A DNA stretch of 64,000 nt from a virus (IMGVR_UViG_3300045960_000114:1-64000), one strand, 5' to 3'. Positions 49,574 to 58,867 are shown, counted from the first letter of the stretch. Program-made: numbers and translations. The notes: generated from the letters alone by a model not told the origin.

Positions 49574-52387
49574 ATGTCCAGCTACGTTCTGCCGCAGGTC
49601 CTGGTCTTCCAGGAGTTCTTGAGCCGTCCGACGGCGCTGAATCAGCCTGCCAATGCCGTGATCATCGGCGAGCAGTTCCAGTTGTTCCGTTACGCCGTGG
49701 AGTCGGAGAAGGTCAAAACCAAGGTGACCGGTTCGTACGATTACCTGAATGACACCTGCTACGCGTGGCCTGGCCGCACGGCTGGCAATGAGGTGGACCA
49801 GACCTACACGCGCGTGTTCATCGATGACGCGCTACTGAAATACTTCAACGATCCGGTGGGTTCAGGTTCGAACATCAACTGGGTTGCCCCCGGCAAGAAC
49901 CGGATCCGCGCCGACAGCCTGGTCTTCCAGACGGCCAATGGCTACACGCGCTCTGCTGCCTTCCTGCGCGATGTCCAGGTCGGTGACGTCGTCAAGATTC
50001 TGGGCAATGACTGCGGCTCGGCCCTTCAGTTCTGGAGCACGGTCATCGGCCTGATCGCCGACACGGAAGCCTCGTCCATCGGTTCGGTCGTGGATGAGTC
50101 GACTAACCACGCGGCCACGACACTGTCGAAGGCCGTGTCAAAGACGGGTGGCACGACCAACAACGTCACCCTGACCGTCGGCAATGTCAATGTCACCACC
50201 TACGACGGGCTGGCCGATGGAAACCCCTCGGAGGTCTACACAGTTGAGGTGATCGGCGGCGGCGGACAGAATCAGGCCATCCTGCGAGTCACTTCCCAGT
50301 CCGGGAACGATGATGTTTCCAGCGTGATCTTCGATGTGGCGTTTGGTGCGCCTTTCGCCATCGGGACGCGCGGCCTGAAGGCCACGTTTACGTTGGTTGG
50401 CTCCACGAGCTACACGGATGACATCTTCCTGATCGGCCAGACGTGGGAGATCAGCGCCTCGCAGGCATGGACGCCCACGGTTCCTTCCAGCAGCGGCGAC
50501 TACATCGGGCCGTCCGATACGACCTACGTGGCCACCGTCACGCTGGGCGGCAAGTTCAACGCCACCACCAAGCCCCAGATCACCGTTTCCACAACCACGG
50601 GCATCGACATCTCTGGTCCGACGAACGTGACCGCTCCGGCGTCCGCCGTCCAGGTTGGAACACAAGGGGTATTCATTTCCTTCGCCGGCATCGCGACGGA
50701 TGGTCTGTGCAAGGGTGACCGCTACAACATCGCGGTGACCGCCTCTGCGCCGGGACCGATCCGCACGCTGGTCCTGGCCAACAACCTGCCGGAAGGGTTG
50801 CGCGGGTGGTGCCCCGTATCGGGTTCTTCGGGGTCCAGCCTGAGCAGCGGCTCAGTGCCTGACCTGGATGTGACGCTCTACATCAAGAAGAACATCGAGG
50901 TCCCCGAGACGCGCTCACTGGGCGTGTCGAACTGGACGCAGTCCGATACCGAGATCTGCATCGCAGCCGGTATCACGGCGTACGATTCCAGCTGGGCTTC
51001 CGGCGGTACGCTGGTTGCGCTGCCCGTCGAGGGTGGCAAGGTCTACGTGCAGCACCGCGACCGCGTGGCTAAGAACGCGGACGTGGTCGGAAGCATCACG
51101 GATGTGTCGGAGATCCCGGTCGTCTTCGCGCCTGCCGCTGAGATCGACCCGGACAACCCCCTGGTGTTCGGAGCGTACAATGCGTTGCTGAACGCCAATG
51201 GTGAGACGGTCTACTTCATTGCCGTCCGCAGCCATTCGCCGGTCACGCTGGCCGATTGGCTCACCGCCCTCTCCTACCTGGAAGGGCGAAATGACGTCTA
51301 CTCCCTGGTTCCGATGACTCAGGACAAGCAGGTGCTGGATGCTGTTGTGGCGCACTGCGAGTCCCAGTCTTCGCCTGAACGAGGTCGCTGGCGCATCTGC
51401 TGGCTCAACATGGCCGCTGTCGAGACCATCGGGGTATACACGACCTCCGTTGTCAACCCCGGCGAACCCGTGCTGGCCACCATCGAAGACGACCCCGATA
51501 CGGGCGGCACGCAGTACACGATCGTTGAGGCGGCTGGTGAGACGTTCATCACCAAGGGTGTCCGTCCCAATGATACGGTCCGCGCGCTCTACACCACGGA
51601 CGGCTTCGGAAACATCACCTACTCCGAGTTCATCGTGGATGAGGTGCTCAACGAGGAAACGATTCGGCTGTTCAGCGGACCTGACGCGCCTGTCCTGATC
51701 CCGAGCAAGATCGAGATCTGGCGGACGCTCAGTAAGACCGAGGTTTCGGCTAACCTGGCACAGAACCCCGGCCTGTTCAGTAGCCGGCGCGCCTACCTCA
51801 TCTGGCCGGACACGGTTGGTAATGCCGGCAAGACGTTCCCCGGCTATTACCTGTGCGCCGCGCTGGCCGGTCTGCGATCCGGCGTCCAGCCGCACCAGGG
51901 TCTGACCAACGTCGAAATCCTCGGATTCGACGACCTGAGCCGAACGACGGAATACTTCACCGAGACGCAGCTGAACGTGATGGCGTCTTCCGGTTACTGG
52001 ATCGTGACTCAGGATCCGAACACGGGCGCTGTCTTTACACGGCATCAGCTGTCCTGCGGCGATCAGTCGGATGTCAATCAGCGTGAGCAGAGCATCACGA
52101 CCAATCTGGACAACATCTCCTACGGGATGTTGGAAGCGTTGGCGCCCTACATCGGCAAGGGCAACGTGACGACCACGATGATCAGCATTGTGGAAGGCAT
52201 CCTGATTGGCAAGCTGCAGGAGTACAAGAACAACACGGTCGTGCCGCGCTTGGGACCGCAGATCTCGGCGGCCACGATCACCGAACTGGCACAGCACCCG
52301 ACGTATAAGGACCGCATCGTAGCGCGGGTCCTCTGTACGCTGCCTGCGCCGTTCAATAACATGGAACTCTATTTAGTCGTGCAGTAG
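49574..52387 (+). CDS. Tail sheath protein
   Basis: A 937-residue protein; ATG 49574 has AGGAGATTCCGAC upstream. The N-terminus (MSSYVLPQVLVFQEFLSRPT; ANAVIIGEQFQLFRYA) is the usual sheath start. The C-terminal domain has the sheath pattern GYYLCAALAGLRSGVQPHQG, LTNVEILGFDDL and LNVMASSGYWIVTQDPNTGA. NLDNISYGMLEALAPYIGKG and a final beta strand (MELYLVVQ) complete it. It is larger than T4 gp18 (659 residues). An insert near residues 410-430 carries a Ser-rich stretch (GSSGSSLSSGS). It forms the contractile tail sheath around the tube. Confidence 0.9.
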   Translation: MSSYVLPQVLVFQEFLSRPTALNQPANAVIIGEQFQLFRYAVESEKVKTKVTGSYDYLNDTCYAWPGRTAGNEVDQTYTRVFIDDALLKYFNDPVGSGSNINWVAPGKNRIRADSLVFQTANGYTRSAAFLRDVQVGDVVKILGNDCGSALQFWSTVIGLIADTEASSIGSVVDESTNHAATTLSKAVSKTGGTTNNVTLTVGNVNVTTYDGLADGNPSEVYTVEVIGGGGQNQAILRVTSQSGNDDVSSVIFDVAFGAPFAIGTRGLKATFTLVGSTSYTDDIFLIGQTWEISASQAWTPTVPSSSGDYIGPSDTTYVATVTLGGKFNATTKPQITVSTTTGIDISGPTNVTAPASAVQVGTQGVFISFAGIATDGLCKGDRYNIAVTASAPGPIRTLVLANNLPEGLRGWCPVSGSSGSSLSSGSVPDLDVTLYIKKNIEVPETRSLGVSNWTQSDTEICIAAGITAYDSSWASGGTLVALPVEGGKVYVQHRDRVAKNADVVGSITDVSEIPVVFAPAAEIDPDNPLVFGAYNALLNANGETVYFIAVRSHSPVTLADWLTALSYLEGRNDVYSLVPMTQDKQVLDAVVAHCESQSSPERGRWRICWLNMAAVETIGVYTTSVVNPGEPVLATIEDDPDTGGTQYTIVEAAGETFITKGVRPNDTVRALYTTDGFGNITYSEFIVDEVLNEETIRLFSGPDAPVLIPSKIEIWRTLSKTEVSANLAQNPGLFSSRRAYLIWPDTVGNAGKTFPGYYLCAALAGLRSGVQPHQGLTNVEILGFDDLSRTTEYFTETQLNVMASSGYWIVTQDPNTGAVFTRHQLSCGDQSDVNQREQSITTNLDNISYGMLEALAPYIGKGNVTTTMISIVEGILIGKLQEYKNNTVVPRLGPQISAATITELAQHPTYKDRIVARVLCTLPAPFNNMELYLVVQ

Positions 52388-52400
52388 AGTTGGAATGGGC

Positions 52401-52432
52401 GGGGGCAGCCGGGCCGCAATCCGGCTGCCCCC
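52401..52432 (+). terminator. Very strong hairpin after the sheath gene
   Basis: A perfect 12-bp stem, GGGGGCAGCCGG with CCGGCTGCCCCC, and an 8-base loop. It is directly followed by the ribosome site of the next gene (CGAGGGAG). No T-tract. It may tune the sheath-to-tube expression ratio. Confidence 0.6.
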
Positions 52433-52445
52433 CGAGGGAGATGTG

Positions 52446-52721
52446 ATGACGAAGAGCGCCGAATACCTGATCTGCCAGGCTTTGGAAGAGAAGCAGGCGT
52501 ACCCGGCTGTGTTGCAGGCGATCTACGAGAAGGGTGTTCAGCCGATCGCCAGTGGGATCGAGCGAACGCCAAAGGCATTGAGCCAGATTCTGGGTCGACT
52601 TAAGGGCGTACCTTCGCAGCAGGCGGCAGCATTGGCGCACAAGCGCATGCTGGACGCAGCAGCTGCGGCAGCGTACATGAGTAAGATGAAGAGCAGGCCG
52701 ATGATTGGTGCCGGCAGCTAA
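52446..52721 (+). CDS. Small helical tail-region protein with MTKSAEYLICQAL N-terminus
   Basis: A 91-residue helical protein; ATG 52446 preceded by GAGGGAGATGTG. It begins MTKSAEYLICQALEEKQAY, a member of the recurring N-terminal motif. The C-terminus is Ala-rich helix (HKRMLDAAAAAAYMSKMKSR). It lies between the sheath and tube genes. The role is unknown; its motif suggests it could be packaged rather than structural. Confidence 0.5.
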   Translation: MTKSAEYLICQALEEKQAYPAVLQAIYEKGVQPIASGIERTPKALSQILGRLKGVPSQQAAALAHKRMLDAAAAAAYMSKMKSRPMIGAGS

Positions 52722-52733
52722 AGGAGACTTTCG

Positions 52734-53204
52734 ATGGCAAGAGACATCTACAACCGCAACGTTGAGCTTGGTTCGCCCATGGCTGCTGATGCCATCCGGG
52801 TTCTCCTGTCGGAAATCGGTGACGCGGACTTCCTGATGCAGTCCGTCAATTTCCGATACCAACAGACCATCACGCGTCTGTGGGAACTGGGTTCCGTCCG
52901 GGTGTTCATGTTCGCCGGGCGCACAGAAGGCGACATCCAGGCCAAGCGGGTGATTGGCCCGAAGAATGTCCAGCTGGGATTCGTCGAGAAGTACGGCGAC
53001 GTCTGTAACATGCAGAACAACCACATGACGCTGAAGCTGCAGCCTGGCTGCACGAGCATCGGTCAATTCGGCGAAGGTACGCTGACAGCCTCCGGTGTGG
53101 TGATCAACTCTGTATCGTACGCCATTCAGGCACAGGACAAGATCATCAACGAAGAGATGGCGATGATGTTCGTGCTGATGGAAAAGGGCGGCAGCGCCGG
53201 CTAA
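52734..53204 (+). CDS. Tail tube protein
   Basis: A 156-residue protein with AAGGAGACTTTCG before the ATG, directly downstream of the sheath block. Its size and beta-rich pattern fit a tail tube fold: NFRYQQTITRLWELGSVRVF, MFAGRTEGDIQAKRVIG, VVINSVSYAIQAQDKIINEE. In contractile-tail phages the tube gene follows the sheath gene. No absolutely diagnostic residue is visible. Confidence 0.75.
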   Translation: MARDIYNRNVELGSPMAADAIRVLLSEIGDADFLMQSVNFRYQQTITRLWELGSVRVFMFAGRTEGDIQAKRVIGPKNVQLGFVEKYGDVCNMQNNHMTLKLQPGCTSIGQFGEGTLTASGVVINSVSYAIQAQDKIINEEMAMMFVLMEKGGSAG

Positions 53205-53263
53205 CGGCTACGCCCAAACGTACCGGGTGATCCTGGTAACGGAAACAGAAGCAGGGCAAGTAG

Positions 53264-55843
53264 ATGGCATTTACTCCTCAATCACTGATCAGAAAGTCTG
53301 ATCAGGCAGCCCATAACCAAGAGCTGTCTGGAAGCCTGTTTCTAATCGGCTCGATCGACGACGCCTTCGCTTACGCGGGCGTCTACACTGTCCGTTCAGG
53401 CGGGTGGGCGCCATTCACGGCGGTGGATATACGGCAGACATCCTGCGTCCCACTAGGTGCGCGCTCGATCAACACCTACCAGCCCAAGACGCGTGTCCTG
53501 ATCTACTTCGATCCGATGCTGGACACACCCATTATCCTGGGCGCCGTCCCGCGTGCTACGGCCAGCGCTCAGCTGGTTCTGCCCACCTCGATAGTACCCA
53601 GAAGCCGAGCAGGCTTCGTAGAAGATCCCGCCCATTACGCCTCCTTCACAGATCCACGAACGCACTACGCTGACTTCTCTGGCGGCAAGGCCATTGACTC
53701 CCTGCCGGGCGACTGGGGCAGCTTGAACGACCTCGGTGTCGGCTTCGTGGCTGGCAGGCTGATGGCCATGCTGAAGGCCAGCGAGGGCGCGCAGATCCAG
53801 GCGTTCTGGGGCGACGATCTTCTGCGGATCGTAGGCTACAACTACGAGCTGTTCAACGCGCTGGGCGAGGATCGACGCTACAACGATGAGGGCGAGTGCA
53901 ACGGCATTGAGATGGAGACGGCCTACGCCTGGGAAAGCCTTGGTTCGGCTAAAAAAGAGAATGATCCGTCACGTACTGAGTCGGGCGAGCTGAAGTTCGG
54001 TGCCGAGTACACCCCGTCAGAGCCCAAAGTAGATGACCAACTCATGTGGCCGCGCCGGGTGCTGTTCAAGGGTTATCTGGGCGACCTGCGGCGTGAGATC
54101 ATTTGCGCGCCCGATTTCGACTCGGATCCGATCAACAAATTCAGCGCGGAAACTACGAAGTATCGCGGGCTGGCGCAGATGCATCAGTCGAGCGACGGCA
54201 CCATCTTCATGCGCAGCGCGAAGGCCGTCGTGCTCGAGAAGTACAGCATCATCCCGGTGCCCAAGGAGAAGAAAGCGCCGGAAGACCCGACGGGCGATAC
54301 CAAACGGTCCAGTGACAAATTCGCTGGCGAGGGCGCGAACGTACCCGATTACAAGTGGGGGTCAGATGATCCATCGCTGCGCGCAGCTCAATTCTACGAC
54401 TACATCGCTTATGCGCTCAACAAGTACAGCACCGACGGGTTGGTGAAGCACAAGAAGGATTGGTACTACCCCGAAGAATCGGACATTGAGAAGCCGGTTG
54501 ATAAGACGGTCTACGACAAATCGTTGGACGTGTTGAAGCAGAAATTCGTGCTGGAATTGCCTACTTCTGTGGGGCTGAAGATCGATCACAGAACGGGAAG
54601 AGATTCTGTTAGGTATTACAAGGCTCGGTCCGTCATAGCGCAAGGTGATGACGGGTCGATACTTATAGAGGACGGGTTTGGCAGCTCGATCCATATGAGC
54701 GGCGGCAACATCCAGATCACCTGTCCCGGCGACGTCTTCCTGCGACCCGGGCGCAGCCTGGTGGCTATGGCTCCGTTTGATGCGGTCATCCGGGCGGGCA
54801 ACTCGGCAGACATCTCAGCGGCTAAGAAAGACGTGCGCATCAAGGCCGAACGCAACTGCATGATCATGGGCGGCAATGACAGCAGCCCGTACGGTGGCGT
54901 GCTGATCGAGAGCCGCGCGAATTCGAAGGTGACAGCTGCCGACCTCACTGAAGATGGCGAGCGGACAAAGCTGCGCGGGATCATCCTGAAGTCGCCCAGA
55001 TCCAACGTGTACAGCTACAGCCTGAACACGTACATCGGGGCGACACAGCAGGTGACCATGGACGTGCCAGAAGGCATCGTCTACACGTCGGCCAGGGAGG
55101 TCAGGTCAAAGCTGACCAGCTTGAACATTCTGTCGACGTCCGGAAACAAACAGCTGATGTCGCTTAACCCCGGCAAGTCTGTCATCTCGACGATGCTGGA
55201 CATCGGTGGCGCGGTCCGTATCGCGGACGCCGGCGGCGGCGACAGCCTGACGGTCGGTGGTTCGGTGATCATCCATGGCGGCATGAAGATTGGCAGCGGC
55301 ATCCAGAACAACGGTCCGTTCCAGTCGCGTACGTGGCCATACGTCGTTGAAATGAAGCGGGATGTCGATCTTGGCACCAAGCCGCAGCTGATCGCGCAGG
55401 AGATCAAGCAGGACGTTGCTGATGCGAACGAGAGCATTCAGGAAACAGAGAAGGAAGTCAGGACGGATGTCAATTCCCCGGTTCAGCTGAAGAGCAAGCT
55501 GGGCTTCTCCTTCCGCGACACGGTACTGGACCTGAAACTCGATTCGGACACCTTTGTGCTCTATGAGAGCCGCTGGCAACAGCTGCTGCGTAACGGACAA
55601 AATGGTAGTGGCACAGAGTGGGTTGAGCCGGAAGTGAAGTCGATGATTGGCGGCAAGGGCCAACCGTATCCAGGTTACACCGGTTGGTCGTCATGGAGCG
55701 CGTATGGGAAGGTGGATCTGCAGAACTTCGATCTGACGAAGGGTTATGCCAAGATGCGTGATTCGCTGAAGGAACAGGGCAAGTCGCCAACCAAGGCAAC
55801 ACTGAAATCAGCCTACAAGGTTGTCAAATTCGCGGAGGGATAA
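53264..55843 (+). CDS. Central tail spike / baseplate needle protein (gp5/VgrG-like)
   Basis: An 859-residue protein. The N-terminal third has an OB-like domain (SLFLIGSIDDAFAYAGVYTV; TRVLIYFDPMLDTPIILGAV). The central part (SSIHMSGGNIQITCPGDVFL; DISAAKKDVRIKAERNCMIM) shows the regular beta-strand pattern of the triple-stranded beta-helix of VgrG/gp5. The C-terminal region is more helical. It probably forms the membrane-piercing needle. I see no lysozyme-type catalytic domain. Location right after the tube supports the call. Confidence 0.65.
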   Translation: MAFTPQSLIRKSDQAAHNQELSGSLFLIGSIDDAFAYAGVYTVRSGGWAPFTAVDIRQTSCVPLGARSINTYQPKTRVLIYFDPMLDTPIILGAVPRATASAQLVLPTSIVPRSRAGFVEDPAHYASFTDPRTHYADFSGGKAIDSLPGDWGSLNDLGVGFVAGRLMAMLKASEGAQIQAFWGDDLLRIVGYNYELFNALGEDRRYNDEGECNGIEMETAYAWESLGSAKKENDPSRTESGELKFGAEYTPSEPKVDDQLMWPRRVLFKGYLGDLRREIICAPDFDSDPINKFSAETTKYRGLAQMHQSSDGTIFMRSAKAVVLEKYSIIPVPKEKKAPEDPTGDTKRSSDKFAGEGANVPDYKWGSDDPSLRAAQFYDYIAYALNKYSTDGLVKHKKDWYYPEESDIEKPVDKTVYDKSLDVLKQKFVLELPTSVGLKIDHRTGRDSVRYYKARSVIAQGDDGSILIEDGFGSSIHMSGGNIQITCPGDVFLRPGRSLVAMAPFDAVIRAGNSADISAAKKDVRIKAERNCMIMGGNDSSPYGGVLIESRANSKVTAADLTEDGERTKLRGIILKSPRSNVYSYSLNTYIGATQQVTMDVPEGIVYTSAREVRSKLTSLNILSTSGNKQLMSLNPGKSVISTMLDIGGAVRIADAGGGDSLTVGGSVIIHGGMKIGSGIQNNGPFQSRTWPYVVEMKRDVDLGTKPQLIAQEIKQDVADANESIQETEKEVRTDVNSPVQLKSKLGFSFRDTVLDLKLDSDTFVLYESRWQQLLRNGQNGSGTEWVEPEVKSMIGGKGQPYPGYTGWSSWSAYGKVDLQNFDLTKGYAKMRDSLKEQGKSPTKATLKSAYKVVKFAEG

Positions 55844-55846
55844 ACG

Positions 55847-56578
55847 ATGCCTGACGGTTTCAGCACCCCAGCCGGCAAGAAGTTCCCAGAACCGGTGCCG
55901 GTTGAAATGGTCGACGAGGCCAGGCGGGAGGAGTACGCCGACATCACGCCTGACATTGAGGAGCCCAAGGTGCCAGAGGCGGCTCCTGCGGCAGCCCCAG
56001 TCGACCAGGTGCTAGAGGAGAAGATCGAAGCCATCTCTGATGAGGTTATCAGCTTCGTCAACGACGGCTTCCGCATGCATTTCCGCAAAGGACTGCTGGT
56101 GCTGGTGGAACCTATTCCGAAGGAAGACCTGGCCCAGCCGACTGATGATGACAAGAAGGAATTCGTAAGGAGCATCTTCGGAAGCACGGCCTACACGAAG
56201 AAGTACGTGCTGTTTGGCGGCTGCGAGGCGTTGTTCAAAGATCGTGGCGTAGCTGAGACGGAAGGTATGTACGAGGACATCAATAAATTGCATAAGAGCG
56301 GTGAAATCAATCTGGACAACGAAGCTGAAGCCACGTTGTGGATCCGCCGCTATCAGATGGCTGAGACGCTGGTGTACGTCAAGCTGCCGGATGGGACGGC
56401 AGTGTATTCCCGGGGGGAAAATTCGGACCGGAAGCAGCGCGTGAAGAAGCTATTGGAGCTGGCGCGTCCGCTTTATCAGGCTGCCTACGACACGGCGATT
56501 GACTTTGAGCGCCACATTGAGCTGCTGACGCAGAAGGCGCGTGACCCGGGTTTTTGGCGAGCCGGTGGTACAAGCTGA
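55847..56578 (+). CDS. Tail assembly chaperone, zero-frame product
   Basis: A 243-residue acidic protein with GGAGGGA before ATG. The N-terminal Pro/Ala/Glu-rich stretch is followed by helices and strands (SFVNDGFRMHFRKGLLVLVE). Its end overlaps a -1 frame ORF, with a slippery GGGTTTT at 56548-56554. Two-frame tail-assembly chaperone pairs of this sort (lambda G/GT type) are widespread in tailed phages. They are not virion parts but help tape-measure folding. The tape measure itself was not recognised. Confidence 0.6.
   Translation: MPDGFSTPAGKKFPEPVPVEMVDEARREEYADITPDIEEPKVPEAAPAAAPVDQVLEEKIEAISDEVISFVNDGFRMHFRKGLLVLVEPIPKEDLAQPTDDDKKEFVRSIFGSTAYTKKYVLFGGCEALFKDRGVAETEGMYEDINKLHKSGEINLDNEAEATLWIRRYQMAETLVYVKLPDGTAVYSRGENSDRKQRVKKLLELARPLYQAAYDTAIDFERHIELLTQKARDPGFWRAGGTS
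56548..56554 (+). promoter_or_regulatory. -1 programmed ribosomal frameshift slippery site
   Basis: The heptamer G-GGT-TTT is in the exact X-XXY-YYZ phase of the frame that starts at 55847. The -1 frame has a stop at 56542-56544 and is open from 56545 to 57084. A slip would fuse residues 1-236 of the first protein to 176 residues of the second, giving 412 residues. This is the typical tail-chaperone arrangement. Confidence 0.65.
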
Positions 56579-56580
56579 GC

Positions 56581-57084
56581 GTGAAGGCGTTCACACGCGG
56601 CATCTTGGACTATCCGGCGATCGACCAGCGTGACTGGAAGTGGTGGCTAAAAGAGGATCTGGCGTTGGCCGAACTGGAGGACGAGCAGATCACGGAGATG
56701 AACCGCCTGTCACATATGTGGCATTGTTCTGCCGCGCAGGTGACGGGTTGGGATGAGAAGGAGGATCTGTTCAACCACCACAAACGCCAGGCACATCACG
56801 CATACAACGTCATAGGCAAGGCCATTTTACCGTGGTATAAGAGTTGGAGATCAGAGGAAATAACTCTGGGTGAACTGTGGCGTCGGTTCAAGGAACAAGA
56901 GAAGGATCCGGCTTACGCGGCGGAACTTGCCAGGGACCGTGAAAGGCTGCGCCAGAAGGTTCGAGATACCGCAGCGGCTCAGACGCAGGAGCTTGAGATT
57001 GCCAAGGCACGCCGGGAGGCGGACAAGCAGCGTGAGCTGGCGGCCAAGGCACGCAGACCAAGGCGGGTGAAGTATGGCGCGTAA
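56581..57084 (+). CDS. Tail assembly chaperone, -1 frame extension
   Basis: The ORF is open from 56545. Expression is probably by -1 frameshift at 56548-56554. Independent starts (TTG 56554, or GTG 56581 two bases after the stop) have no clear ribosome site. The product is strongly helical and rich in Trp, Glu, Lys and Arg: DWKWWLKEDLALAELEDEQI, then AAQTQELEIAKARREADKQR in the C-terminal coiled coil. Expected role: the minor longer chaperone form. The coordinates given are for the GTG-start reading. Confidence 0.55.
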   Translation: MKAFTRGILDYPAIDQRDWKWWLKEDLALAELEDEQITEMNRLSHMWHCSAAQVTGWDEKEDLFNHHKRQAHHAYNVIGKAILPWYKSWRSEEITLGELWRRFKEQEKDPAYAAELARDRERLRQKVRDTAAAQTQELEIAKARREADKQRELAAKARRPRRVKYGA

Positions 57085-58381
57085 ACTTGTCGGACACGAC
57101 GGGCCGGCGCCCAAGGGCGGCGGCAATGCGCAGATCAAAGCGCTTGCCGAGTCGATGTCGAAGTTTGCGAATGGCGCGTCTGTGGCGCCGGTCATAGTTA
57201 AGGTGCCGGAGCCCGGCAAACACACGCACACCCACACCGAGAAGGTAGGTCCGGCGACCGCAAAAACAGAACGTATAATTGAGCGGCTGCCTGCTGGTCT
57301 ATCATCCGACACCGAATCAGTACAGCGTGTGCTATCCCCCCACAACAAGAACGAGCCGCCTGCGGCTGGCCGCGCGCTGCAGCTGATGCGTGCGCAGCAG
57401 GACGTAGAGGCGGGAAAGGGTAAGCCTAACGCCGAGCTGACCCACATCACGCGACTGATCCGGGAGGGCGGCCATAAAGCGGCTGCGGGAGTACCTCCCG
57501 AACGAGTAAGGGAGATTCTTCAGAATACCACCAGTACGATCCAGCTACCTGGCCAGTCGAAGGACCCTGACGTACGCCTTATCAATCAGAAGTTCGAAGG
57601 GCCGCTGAATCTGGCGCGCAAACGACTGAACGCACCGGATACCGGCGTGCGTATGGGTGCAGCTCAGTCAGCGCCCGACAAGCCCGTATCTGAGAGCAAG
57701 GCGATCAATGACAAGCAGGTTGTGAACCGGCTGGTGAACATGGTTGAGACCAATGAGACGTCGCACATTGGTATGGCTGACCAGGAGGCCGGCAAACCGA
57801 ATAATACGGTGATGGGTATCGGTGGGGTCAACCCGGATGCGCCTCTGGGCAACAAGGGGTTTACGCGTGGCGGGTTGATAGACGCCAAAGGCAACGCACC
57901 TGGCTTTGACCCGCGCACTGATAGGTACATCGCCAAGCATGGGAGCCAGTCGATTCTCACGCCGGCGGGTAGCCCATCCAACTGGTCTGCAGTGACACGG
58001 ATTCATCCGTCTATCACAGGCGGGCTGGTTGGTGCCTCTGGTCCTGAGGGCGACGTGAGCATGGTTCACCCCACGCCGTCATTGGTTCCGCAAAGCAGTC
58101 CTGTCTCCGCTGCAAGAGGCGCTGATCGCGTGATCTCGAGACCGCAGGGAGGAAGTAGCTCTGCCAGTGCGCTGGCGCATACCGAGGACAAGGCTCCAGC
58201 TACTCCAATCCATCCGCATGACTCGCCGGCCACTGTTCGAGGGAATGCGCCTGAAGTCATGCGGGCTTCGGGTGGCAAGGAAAGCTCAAACAACCGCAGA
58301 AGGCTCGAAGGCACCCTGAAGCTGACTGGCATGGCCGGACAGACGCTCGGCGAAGCTCAGCTCAACGCGACGGAGATGTAG
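57074..58381 (+). CDS. Hypothetical tail/baseplate-region protein
   Basis: A 435-residue protein starting inside the end of the chaperone ORF. It is low in predicted secondary structure and rich in Pro, Gly, Ser and Ala. It has a His/Thr stretch (GKHTHTHTEKVG) near residue 48 and scattered helices (NAELTHITRLIREGGHKAAA). Its position after the chaperone pair is where a tape measure usually lies. But it lacks the long helical repeats of a tape measure and is short, so I do not call it one. Function unknown. Confidence 0.45.
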   Translation: MARKLVGHDGPAPKGGGNAQIKALAESMSKFANGASVAPVIVKVPEPGKHTHTHTEKVGPATAKTERIIERLPAGLSSDTESVQRVLSPHNKNEPPAAGRALQLMRAQQDVEAGKGKPNAELTHITRLIREGGHKAAAGVPPERVREILQNTTSTIQLPGQSKDPDVRLINQKFEGPLNLARKRLNAPDTGVRMGAAQSAPDKPVSESKAINDKQVVNRLVNMVETNETSHIGMADQEAGKPNNTVMGIGGVNPDAPLGNKGFTRGGLIDAKGNAPGFDPRTDRYIAKHGSQSILTPAGSPSNWSAVTRIHPSITGGLVGASGPEGDVSMVHPTPSLVPQSSPVSAARGADRVISRPQGGSSSASALAHTEDKAPATPIHPHDSPATVRGNAPEVMRASGGKESSNNRRRLEGTLKLTGMAGQTLGEAQLNATEM

Positions 58382-58384
58382 TCT

Positions 58385-58867
58385 ATGCCGGACATCTTCA
58401 ACTCAAAGCCAGGGTTTGTCAGTGTCTTCACTGGCGGGTCCAACCAGGTGCTTCCCGGCAAGGTCAGGCTGGAGAATGAGAACAATCAAGCCTACGTCAT
58501 GGTGGGTGCGGATTATGACCAGGAGACGATCCAGCAATTCCAGCTGTCCATGCGCAAATCGGTCTACATCTATGTCTTTGGTGATGGCATGGGAAAGATC
58601 GTGCTGAACGGAATTCTTTTCGCTTCGACGTGTAATGGGGTCCAGGGTATGGGTGAAGTGATGCGACTCTACAACAAATACCGCGTCACCAGCGAGCAGC
58701 AAGGCGGTAAGCCTGTCAACGTCCAGCTCGACCTTGGACTGGATCAGAAGGTGATTCGGGGATACCTGACAGCGTTCACAATCAATATGAAAGGCGCTGG
58801 CTCCGACCCGGGTTCCCTCGGTCTGTTTGATTTCAGGATGACCATCAACACGCTTCCGGAGGGTTGA
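58385..58867 (+). CDS. Putative second tube-like / baseplate protein
   Basis: A 160-residue protein similar in length and strand pattern to a tail tube subunit (SVYIYVFGDGMGKIVLNGIL; VIRGYLTAFTINMKG). It begins PDIFNSKPGFVSVFTGG. Some contractile systems use a tube-like baseplate ring protein between tube and hub. No named family motif. Confidence 0.45.
   Translation: MPDIFNSKPGFVSVFTGGSNQVLPGKVRLENENNQAYVMVGADYDQETIQQFQLSMRKSVYIYVFGDGMGKIVLNGILFASTCNGVQGMGEVMRLYNKYRVTSEQQGGKPVNVQLDLGLDQKVIRGYLTAFTINMKGAGSDPGSLGLFDFRMTINTLPEG

Noticed and set aside
50915-52297. Minus-strand ORF of 460 residues opposite the tail sheath
   Set aside because: It is antisense to clear sheath motifs and has no ribosome site or recognisable domain.
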